Assembly (NCBI RefSeq): GCF_000328705.1
Contig: NC_019673.1
Coordinates: 4,464,001 to 4,528,000, forward strand
DNA: 64,000 nt
Direction: 5' to 3'
Source: Saccharothrix espanaensis DSM 44229
GTDB taxonomy: Bacteria; Actinomycetota; Actinomycetes; Mycobacteriales; Pseudonocardiaceae
Position 1 is the stretch's first letter, and each line of letters opens with the position of its first letter. A model generated the notes under the pieces. That model was given only the letters and a program-made list of their open reading frames with translations, made no database searches and had not been told where the DNA came from. Of this stretch, positions 16,801 through 23,728 are shown one piece after another. The translations under genes were made by a program, and so were the position numbers.

Positions 16801-18655
16801 CACCCTGCCCGAGCTGCTGGCGGCCCTCGCCGAGACGGCGGCCCGGCCGAAGCCGGAGGAGCGGGCCCTGCCCGAGACGACCGCCGCCGGGTGGGTCGAC
16901 CTGCTGCCCGTGCTGGGCTCGGTCGCGCACCGCGCGGCGTCCCCGCTGACCTCGGACGAGGTCCGCGAGGCGGCGGTGCTGGTGCTCCGGTCGGTCGCGG
17001 ACAGCGGCCTGGCCGCGGGCACCGGCCACTGGCGTCGGGTCGGCGTGGTGGTGCCGAACGGCGAGGCCAAGCCGCTGCACCGGGTCATCCCGGTCAAGGA
17101 CGGCTTCCTCGCCCTGGTCGCCGAGCAGTGGCGGCGCGACGCGCCCAACCGCTACGACGGCGTCCAGTTCACCCGCACCCCCGGCACGTTCGACCTGCCG
17201 CGCAAGTGGAAGATCGACTACGCCGAGGAGATCCGCCCGGGCTTCGGCCCGGAGCGGATCACCAGGTTCCTGGCGGTGCTCGCCGAGCGCGGCCCGGCGC
17301 CGTGGCACCCGGAGGCGGTGCCCGCGCTGGCGGAGGCGACCGGCCTGGGCACGGCCGTGGCCACCGTGCTGCTGGCGGGCATGTCCGGTGTGGACCGGTG
17401 GGACGCGGCGTACCTGTCCGCCGACGAGCGGCGGCGGATCGACCTGTCCGCGGCGGGGGCGAAGACCGCCAAGGAGCGGCTGCGGCCGCTGTCCGACGAC
17501 TTCCGGCACCGCCTGCTGGACGCGTCGGTGCCCGCCGACCCGGCCGACCTGTGGACCACCGGCCCGGACACCGCGGCCGTCGCCGAGGTGTGGATCGCGG
17601 CCCAGGGCCGCCGCCGCTCGGTGCCCGACGACGTGCTGGCCGACGCGTCGAAGCTGCTGACGGTGTCCGACCCGGGCGAGTACGTCACCGCCCTGCTCGA
17701 CCCGGAGAACGTCGTCTGGCTCAACGAGGTCAGCGAGACGCGGATCAAGGGCGCGGCCATGGAGGGCTACCACCGCGACGGGTTCAGCGAGTTCAGGCTC
17801 AGGGCCGTGCCGCAGGCGTTGTTGTGGCTGGCCTACCGCCTCCCGGCGGGCTCGCCGCTGCGCACCGGCCTGACCCGGGCGCTGGCGCTGGCCCGGCAGG
17901 GGGTGGCCGACCCGAAGTTCGGCCTCGACCTGGGCGGCTGGGTCCACCACGAGGGGCTGCACGCCCTGCTCGGCTTCGCCATGCCCGCGGTGGGCGAGGC
18001 CGTGCACCACAAGGACTGGCTGCACCTGCTGGGCACGTACGAGGAGTACTGCCGGGTGGTGGTGCGGCCCGGTCGGGTCGGGCCCGAGGACCGCGACGTG
18101 CTCGCCGCCCTGATCGAGCTGACCAGCTCGCAGGAAGTCGGGCAGGCGCTGGCCCTGCTCGGCGACCCGGCCGTGGCGGCGGCGTGCGCCGTGCCGCCGA
18201 CCGGTGACCCGCAGGCCTACCACCAGGTCCCGGCCCCGGAGCTGGTGGCCGAGGTGGTCGGGAGGTTCGGCCTGGGCGAGGACGCGGCCGCGCTCTACCT
18301 CCAGCTGCTCGCGCTGCCCGACCCGACCGACGCGAACGTGGCCCGGTGGACCGGCTGGAAGCCCGCGCGGCTGCGCAAGGCGCGGACCGAGCTGGCCGAG
18401 ACCGACCTGGTGCTGACCGCGAAACGGGCCCGCGCGGGCCGTTCGCTGTTCCTGCCCGGCGGGTGGCTCGCGCTGTCGAGCCCGCACCTGCCGCTGGAGT
18501 CGTGGAAGGCGCCGATGTTCGGCTTCACCCGCCACCCGCAGGGTGTGGTGGTGCCCCGCGAGCCCGTCGCCGACCTGTTCGTTCGCGCTTGGCGGCGCGT
18601 GCTGGACGGCGACACGCCCGCCTACGAGGAGCTCAAGACCGGAGGACGCAGGTGA
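13856..18655 (+). CDS. 1599-residue unknown protein of the MoxR/VWA operon
   Basis: Very large soluble protein, no signal peptide or membrane helix. It is mostly helical repeats at the N-terminus (to about residue 540). A central stretch (about 565-860) is rich in W, D and G, with segments such as WGYSPNAVWFDGT and WTYVWRENEWRWSEV that suggest a beta-rich or propeller-like unit. A further helical region follows. Near the C-terminus, WTGWKPARLRKARTELAETD looks like a winged-helix element. I do not recognise a catalytic motif. Its place between the DUF4132-like protein and the MoxR ATPase matches the large-subunit position of YehI-type systems (E. coli YehI is about 1200 residues). Starts and stops overlap on both sides, implying fixed stoichiometry. 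Confidence 0.85.
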   Translation: MSTDEKALIGAGAVLPGTTAEGEDRDTITARRYRHAALEDRVVVRLVPAVLGRAEDLTCEFLGFGEPERVAEVGTGRREALGFPAWALVNDPANAHHALNLVKDVERLARTAKSRAGAAKDGFTALGEMLGRSAPHFLPTFYEQAGRIFLQHGNHTYAASMFGKAREAEEVHDLQADPERIREVFLEFAFAGALTAKALSAHSKGLARKYEPEPAYELFVTLCVERTRGGLPPYTGMPEDLRRLAKAAKRDLKEEDERLLRAVLESASVSRAGVAFWKSYRESLVRLATRDEEIRATLLTFVPASVAALDTWLEILAACGATRALVEPGTEVDAAGWLASVISVRDSGWRSTGRSTVVLDLVEAMAPRLAADGVPVKALVGWRQDELDLLDVLVAHGVPIQPIDRDEVSVNVSDWLSDEGEGRRDLTALAGDDFLGRGLGQGLVDYLRNAARKNVVAADVLTAAVSVPGLRRALRDWITRKTATSAAGLPALGDHLDALTVLRLPEAFADVPEAADALAATDVAAALHHTLRTGLFDELGWPALEEAVARLSAEKPAKDEETAIAGEGWPALVLRRGETFVVAGPDGVLAEHVARIPADDRHSWGYSPNAVWFDGTLLVRWHGSDDGRAYWSDAPDHVFDPDPGTSPYYRREQAFPSIALPDGSRFAGRRAARPGDTVITQGRQAYGDGTSQWTYVWRENEWRWSEVDPATGELGRSSLPRFLEDFAADGAKLELARCDLRPADPATAGSPLGAAGGLHGWRVRKEADGSWLGEGVDGRRARLPRGSSRPAGVLTVPGGRLVLATDDDSANLLDDEGVLLGTVRYGDKHDKYAAGTPLVPPLDWWHLLRPRDEAGSAALRAVTRKAVDSMLAAALAEQGEKKSRRKRLLALVRGERDDLAAAVGDALPGLTDPALLAGVLDVVRRAAKLLRGYRAYAEIAAGARKVDPAIFAPAGAVVGEDDVTAALSWFGNNRSSRTNLRTTLPELLAALAETAARPKPEERALPETTAAGWVDLLPVLGSVAHRAASPLTSDEVREAAVLVLRSVADSGLAAGTGHWRRVGVVVPNGEAKPLHRVIPVKDGFLALVAEQWRRDAPNRYDGVQFTRTPGTFDLPRKWKIDYAEEIRPGFGPERITRFLAVLAERGPAPWHPEAVPALAEATGLGTAVATVLLAGMSGVDRWDAAYLSADERRRIDLSAAGAKTAKERLRPLSDDFRHRLLDASVPADPADLWTTGPDTAAVAEVWIAAQGRRRSVPDDVLADASKLLTVSDPGEYVTALLDPENVVWLNEVSETRIKGAAMEGYHRDGFSEFRLRAVPQALLWLAYRLPAGSPLRTGLTRALALARQGVADPKFGLDLGGWVHHEGLHALLGFAMPAVGEAVHHKDWLHLLGTYEEYCRVVVRPGRVGPEDRDVLAALIELTSSQEVGQALALLGDPAVAAACAVPPTGDPQAYHQVPAPELVAEVVGRFGLGEDAAALYLQLLALPDPTDANVARWTGWKPARLRKARTELAETDLVLTAKRARAGRSLFLPGGWLALSSPHLPLESWKAPMFGFTRHPQGVVVPREPVADLFVRAWRRVLDGDTPAYEELKTGGRR

Positions 18656-19794
18656 CCGCCGCACGGCAGATCGACCCGGCCGAGGACGCGCACGCCGAGG
18701 AGCTGGCGTTCCTGGCCGCCTACGACGACGGCCGCAAGCCGCCCGGCTGGCGGCTCACGCCACGCGCGGTCGTCACCTTCATCACCGGCAGCGCGGGCGA
18801 CGCGCTGGCGCTGCCCAAGCCGGTGGCGGGCCTGCCGACCCGGTTGGTGATCAGCGCCAAGTTCGTCGGCGAGCGGGCGCTGGTGGAACGCGCGGTCGTC
18901 ACGCTGGCGGGCGAGCGCGGGCTGCTGCTGGTCGGCGAGCCCGGCACGGCCAAGTCCATGCTGTCCGAACTGCTCGCCGCCGCCGTGTGCGGCAGCAGCC
19001 AGCTCACCGTGCAGGGCACCGCCGGCACCACCGAGGACCAGCTGCGCTACGGCTGGAACTACGCGATGCTGCTCGCCGAGGGCCCGAGCCCGCGCGCGCT
19101 GGTGCCCTCGCCGGTGCTGACCGCGATGCGGACCGGCGGCGTGGTGCGGGTGGAAGAGGTCACCCGCTGCCTGCCCGAGGTGCAGGACGCCCTGGTGTCG
19201 ATCCTGTCCGACCGGCGGATCTCGGTGCCCGAGCTGTCCGGCACGGACGGCTCGACGGTGCACGCCGCGCCGGGCTTCACCGTGATCGCCACCGCGAACC
19301 TGCGCGACCGGGGCGTGTCGGAGATGTCGGCCGCCCTCAAGCGCCGGTTCAACTTCGAGGCGGTCGGCCCGATCGGCGACCTCGCCGCCGAGACCGACCT
19401 GGTCCGCCGGCAGGCCACGGCGGCGCTGGACCGCGTGCAGGCGCCGTTCGCGGTGGACGACGTGGTGCTGGAGGTCCTGGTCACGGCGTTCCGCGACCTG
19501 CGCAACGGGATCTCGGAAGAGGGCTGGGCGGTCGAGCGGCCCTCCACCGTGATGAGCACCGCCGAGGCGGTGTCGGTGGCGACCTCGCTGGGACTGGCCG
19601 ACGCCTACTTCCCCGGCGACCGCGACCCGCTGTCGCTGCTGCCCGGTCACCTGCTCGGCGTGGTCCGCAAGGACGACCCGGGCGACGCGGCCCGGCTGCT
19701 GGGCTACTGGGACGGCGCGGTGCGCCGCCGCGCCGAGACCGGCGCACGCACCTGGCGCAGGCTGTGGGAGCTCCGTGACGTCCTCGACGCCTGA
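18652..19794 (+). CDS. MoxR-family AAA+ ATPase (YehL-like)
   Basis: 380-residue MoxR ATPase. These act as ATP-driven remodelling chaperones, usually with a VWA-domain partner, here encoded next. Walker A is GEPGTAKSML (Lys about 101). The Walker B strand reads VVRVEEVTRC with Glu168-Glu169, so the first acidic residue is Glu instead of the common Asp. Sensor 1 is VIATANLRDRG and the arginine finger lies in LKRRFNFE. A C-terminal lid follows. GTG 18652 overlaps the previous stop and the frame is open further upstream, but this start gives the normal MoxR N-terminus. It overlaps the next gene by 20 bp. Confidence 0.93.
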   Translation: MTAARQIDPAEDAHAEELAFLAAYDDGRKPPGWRLTPRAVVTFITGSAGDALALPKPVAGLPTRLVISAKFVGERALVERAVVTLAGERGLLLVGEPGTAKSMLSELLAAAVCGSSQLTVQGTAGTTEDQLRYGWNYAMLLAEGPSPRALVPSPVLTAMRTGGVVRVEEVTRCLPEVQDALVSILSDRRISVPELSGTDGSTVHAAPGFTVIATANLRDRGVSEMSAALKRRFNFEAVGPIGDLAAETDLVRRQATAALDRVQAPFAVDDVVLEVLVTAFRDLRNGISEEGWAVERPSTVMSTAEAVSVATSLGLADAYFPGDRDPLSLLPGHLLGVVRKDDPGDAARLLGYWDGAVRRRAETGARTWRRLWELRDVLDA

Positions 19795-22700
19795 CCCCAC
19801 CGTGGTCCGGAACGGTTCGTGGTCCGCCGACGCGCACTCCGCGTCGGCGGGCCCGCCCGCTACCGTTGCCGCGCGAGCCTTCCCGCCCGATCCCGCGCCT
19901 GCCGCCGCCGTGCCGTCGTCGCGCCGTGCCCTGTCGTCCTCGGTCCGCACCGCTGAGAACAACAGCGCTGGGAACAACGGCGCCGGGGACAACAGCGCTG
20001 GGAACAACGGCGCCGGGGACAACAGCGCTGGGGATAACGACGCTCAGCACAATGACGCTGCGGCGGAGTCCGGCGGGGCGTCGGCGGGCGGCGTCGGGTC
20101 GTTCGTCAGCGGGCCGGCGGAGGACGACCTGGCCGTCGCCGAGCGGCTGGCCGGTCACCGCGAGCCGTACCTGATCGGGGTGCGGCACCACTCGCCTGCC
20201 CTCGCCGCCGTGGTGCCCGAGCTGCTCGAAGCGGCCGATCCCGAACTGCTGCTGATCGAACTGCCGGAGGAGCTCGGCGAGTGGCTGCCGCACCTGGCCG
20301 ACCCGCAGCTCACCGCGCCGGTCGCGCTGTCCGGCGCGCGGCGCGGCGGGGGGAGCCTGGCGTTCTACCCGTTCGCCGACTTCTCGCCGGAGCTGGCCGC
20401 GATCCGCTGGGCCTACCGCAACGGTGTGGAGGTCCGTCCGTGCGACCTCCCGCTGGCGGCCCGTGACGGCGGCCACTCGGGCTCCGGTCCGGGGGTGTCG
20501 CCGCTGGCCGACGCCCTGCGCCGGTCGGTGACCGGCCGCGACGGCGACGACCTGTGGGACCGGCTGGTCGAGGCGTCCGCACCGGGTCAGACCGCCGAGG
20601 CGGTCCGGCGGGCGGCGCTGCTGGTCGGGTGGGCGCTGCGCCGGGACGCCTCCGGCGGGTCCGGTGTGGACCGGTTCGACCTGCGCCGCGAGGAGTGGAT
20701 GCGGCGGGCGGTGGCCCGTGCGGACGGGCGTCGGGTCGCCGCGGTGATCGGGTCGTTCCACGCTGCCGCCCTGCTGGACGGCCCGGCCGCGCCGGACGAC
20801 GTGCCCGCCGACCAGGACGTGGTGACCTCGCTCGTCCCGTACGGCTTCGCGCTGCTCGACGAGCGGTCCGGCTACCCGGCGGGCATTCGCGACCCGGAGT
20901 GGCAGCAGGCGGTCCTGGAGGCCGGGGGCGATCCGGCGGCGGTCGAGTTCGCCGCCGCCTCGGTGATCGTGCGGATCTGCTCGCGTGTCCGGGAGCTCGG
21001 CCACCCGGCCGGGCCCGGCGAGGCCCGCGAGGCGCTCCGGCTGGCGATCGACCTGGCCCGGTTGCGCGGGCTGCCCGCGCCGGGGCGTGGCGAGGTGGTG
21101 GAGGCGGTGCAGAGCGTGCTGACCCACGCCGAACCGCTCGGCCGGGGCCGGGTCGTCGCCCGCGCCGCCGGCGACGTCCTGGTGGGCCGCCGGTCCGGCG
21201 TGCTCGCCCCGGGCACGCCGCGATCCGGCCTGGCCCCGGCGGTCGAGACCGTGCTCGCCGAGCTGCGGCTGCCGGGCCCGGACGCGCGGGAACCGGCGAC
21301 GCTCCGCCTCGACCCGCTGCGCTCGGACCTGGACGCGCGCCGCGAGATCACGTTGCGCCGCCTGGGGGTGCTGGGTGTGCCCTACGCCGAGCACACGGCG
21401 ACCACGGGTGTCGGTGGCGGTGACGCGTTGACCACCCGCTGGACCGCGACGTGGACCCCGTCCACGGCGGCAACGCTGCCGGTGGCCGGGCTGTGGGGCC
21501 CGACGCTCGACCAGGCCGCCCTCGGGCGGTTGCGGGCCCGACGGGCGGAGCGGGAGCGGGTCGCCGGCCACACGCCGGCCGACGTGCTGGCCGACCTGGC
21601 GGACGCCGCCGCGTGCGGCCTGCCCGAACTGGTGCGGGAAGTGCTGTCCGACGTCGGGACGGTGCTGCCGGGTGCCGGGACATTGCGGGACCTGCTCGCG
21701 GGCCTGGACCTGCTGGACCGGTTGCGCGCGGGCCACGTGCCCGGCACGCCGGCGGGTGTGCTCGACGAACACCCGCTGCTGGCCCGGGAACTGGAGACGG
21801 CGGCGGTCGCCCAGGTGGCGGGTCTGGCCGGCTCCGAGGACCCGGCGGACGCGCACGCCCTGGTCGAGCTGGGCCAGCGGCACGACCTGCGCGGGACCGG
21901 CATCCGGCTGGCCGCGACCCTGCGGCACCTGGCCGACGAGGGCGTCCCGCTGATCGCGGGCGCGGCCGGTGCGGCCCGGGTCCTGCTCGGGCTCGCGACC
22001 CCCGCCGAACTGGGCGGGCGGATCGCCTCTTGGATCGACACCGCGACCACGCCGGACCGCCGGCTGGTGCTCAAGCAGGGGCTGACCGGCGTCCTGGCGG
22101 CGGCGACTCCGCTGCTGGAGACGACCGAAGCCCTCGAACCGCTGCTGGCCCGGGTGGAAGCGCTGGGGGACAAGGACTTCCTGCAACGCCTGCCCGCGTT
22201 GCGGGGAGCGTTCACCTCCATCGGCCCGGCCGCGCGGGGCCGGGTGCTGGCGGTGGTCGAGCAGCGCACCGGTGACCGCGTGGACGCCCACGGGGCCGTC
22301 GACCCGGAACTGCTCGCCGTCTGGCTGGACGCCGAGCACACCGCGGCGCAAGCGCTGCGAAGCCACCACCTCACGCGCCCGAAACTGTCCACAAAGGATG
22401 AAGAATCGCCGCCCGAAGCGCAGATGACGGCCAGCGGTGACACGGACATCACGACCACTGCCGAGTCCCGTCCGCCGACCACGGACTCACCACACACTGC
22501 GGATTCACCACCCGCTGCGAACCCTTCGTCCACTCTGGACAAGGCGGTCGCTGTGGACGGTCCTTCCGCGGCGGAGGGTGCGGCCGGTGTCGACGGGCCG
22601 ATCGTGGATGACGGCGTTGCGGAGCCGGGGTCGCTGACCGCCGCGCTGCGGTGGCGGCTGGTCCTCGGCACGCGCGGCGACCGCCCGGCCGGGGGTGCGC

Positions 22701-23728
22701 GGTACGCCGCCGCCCTGGACGAGCTTTACGGGCTGGAACGGGGCGAGGGCGCGGTGACCGGCGGCGGTCTCGGTGCGGACTTGTCCGCTCCGTTCCCGGA
22801 CGTCCGGGAGTGGTCGGACGAACTGGTCGCCCTGTTCGGCGACCGGGTCCGGGAAGAGGTGCTGGCCGCCGCCGCGGAAGGCGGTCGGCTGGAGGCCGCG
22901 CTGGAGATCGACGCGGCGTCGGTGCGGCCGTCGGTCGAACTGCTGCGCAGCGTCCTCTCGCTGGCCGGCGGGCTCTCCGAACACGCGCTGGCCCGCCTGC
23001 GGCCGTTGGTGGAGCGGCTGGTCCGGGAGCTCACCGCGCAGTTGGCCAACCGGGTGCGCCCGGCGCTGACCGGCATCCAACTGCCGGTGCCGACCCGCCG
23101 GCCGGGCGGCAAGCTCGACCTGCCGCGCACCCTGCGGGCGAACCTGGCCACGGCGCGCCGCGACCAGGACGGCCGGGTGCTGGTCGTGCCGGAACGCCCG
23201 GTGTTCCGCACCAGGGGCCGGCGGTCGGCGGACTGGCGGCTGGTGCTCGTGGTGGACGTGTCGGGCTCGATGGAGGCGTCCACGGTCTGGTCGGCCCTCA
23301 CCGCCGCGGTGTTCGCCGGGGTGCCGTCGCTGTCGACGCACTTCCTGGCGTTCTCCACGGAGGTGGTCGACCTGACCGACCGGGTCTCCGACCCGCTGTC
23401 GCTGCTGCTGGAGGTGCGGGTCGGCGGTGGCACGCACATCGCGGGCGCGCTGCGGCACGCCCGCTCGATGGTGACCGTGCCGGAACGGACGATGGTCGTG
23501 CTGGTCAGCGACTTCGAGGAGGGAGGGCCGGTGTCGTCACTGGTCGGGCAGGTGCGCGAACTGGTGTCCTCCGGGGTGACGGTGCTGGGCTGCGCGAGCT
23601 TGGACGACAAGGGCGTCGCGCGCTACTCGACGTCGGTGGCGGGCGCGCTGGTGGCGGCCGGGATGCCGGTCGCCGCGCTGAGCCCGCCCGAACTGGCCCG
23701 CTGGGTGGGGGAGAAGGTGCGCGGATGA
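19775..23728 (+). CDS. fused DUF5682-VWA protein
   Basis: 1317 residues in four parts. The disordered N-terminus (1-120) holds seven Asn-rich pentapeptide repeats. A DUF5682 region (about 120-870) opens with YLIGVRHHSPALAA and LLLIELPEELGEW, the hallmark of that family. A Ser/Pro/Thr/Asp-rich linker covers about 870-955. A helical segment then leads to a C-terminal von Willebrand A domain (about 1150-1317) with MIDAS residues DVSGSM (Asp1161), GGGTHI and SDFEEG. In E. coli the counterparts YehM and YehP are separate proteins, so this is a natural fusion. VWA domains with MIDAS bind partners through a divalent metal; MoxR is the expected partner. The start GTG 19775 lies inside the MoxR gene; a later start is possible. 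Confidence 0.88.
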   Translation: MTSSTPDPTVVRNGSWSADAHSASAGPPATVAARAFPPDPAPAAAVPSSRRALSSSVRTAENNSAGNNGAGDNSAGNNGAGDNSAGDNDAQHNDAAAESGGASAGGVGSFVSGPAEDDLAVAERLAGHREPYLIGVRHHSPALAAVVPELLEAADPELLLIELPEELGEWLPHLADPQLTAPVALSGARRGGGSLAFYPFADFSPELAAIRWAYRNGVEVRPCDLPLAARDGGHSGSGPGVSPLADALRRSVTGRDGDDLWDRLVEASAPGQTAEAVRRAALLVGWALRRDASGGSGVDRFDLRREEWMRRAVARADGRRVAAVIGSFHAAALLDGPAAPDDVPADQDVVTSLVPYGFALLDERSGYPAGIRDPEWQQAVLEAGGDPAAVEFAAASVIVRICSRVRELGHPAGPGEAREALRLAIDLARLRGLPAPGRGEVVEAVQSVLTHAEPLGRGRVVARAAGDVLVGRRSGVLAPGTPRSGLAPAVETVLAELRLPGPDAREPATLRLDPLRSDLDARREITLRRLGVLGVPYAEHTATTGVGGGDALTTRWTATWTPSTAATLPVAGLWGPTLDQAALGRLRARRAERERVAGHTPADVLADLADAAACGLPELVREVLSDVGTVLPGAGTLRDLLAGLDLLDRLRAGHVPGTPAGVLDEHPLLARELETAAVAQVAGLAGSEDPADAHALVELGQRHDLRGTGIRLAATLRHLADEGVPLIAGAAGAARVLLGLATPAELGGRIASWIDTATTPDRRLVLKQGLTGVLAAATPLLETTEALEPLLARVEALGDKDFLQRLPALRGAFTSIGPAARGRVLAVVEQRTGDRVDAHGAVDPELLAVWLDAEHTAAQALRSHHLTRPKLSTKDEESPPEAQMTASGDTDITTTAESRPPTTDSPHTADSPPAANPSSTLDKAVAVDGPSAAEGAAGVDGPIVDDGVAEPGSLTAALRWRLVLGTRGDRPAGGARYAAALDELYGLERGEGAVTGGGLGADLSAPFPDVREWSDELVALFGDRVREEVLAAAAEGGRLEAALEIDAASVRPSVELLRSVLSLAGGLSEHALARLRPLVERLVRELTAQLANRVRPALTGIQLPVPTRRPGGKLDLPRTLRANLATARRDQDGRVLVVPERPVFRTRGRRSADWRLVLVVDVSGSMEASTVWSALTAAVFAGVPSLSTHFLAFSTEVVDLTDRVSDPLSLLLEVRVGGGTHIAGALRHARSMVTVPERTMVVLVSDFEEGGPVSSLVGQVRELVSSGVTVLGCASLDDKGVARYSTSVAGALVAAGMPVAALSPPELARWVGEKVRG
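19958..20062 (+). repeat. seven 15-bp tandem units encoding Asn-rich pentapeptides
   Basis: Units read aacaacagcgctggg, alternating with aacaacggcgccggg and gac-initial variants, then decaying at the right end. They encode NNSAG, NNGAG, DNSAG, NNGAG, DNSAG, DNDAQ and HNDAA. They lie in the predicted disordered N-terminus of the DUF5682-VWA protein and are a likely site of length variation. Confidence 0.95.

Noticed and set aside
13697-18664. Open frame of 1655 codons opposite the giant operon gene
   Set aside because: Composition typical of an antisense shadow (runs of Arg, Gln, His, Gly), no domain, no ribosome site. The plus-strand frame has normal protein composition and stop-start coupling.
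19481-22369. Minus-strand open frame with a VVPGA/VVPSA repeat
   Set aside because: The repeat is only the complement of the 15-bp minisatellite in the DUF5682-VWA gene; the rest is shadow-like.
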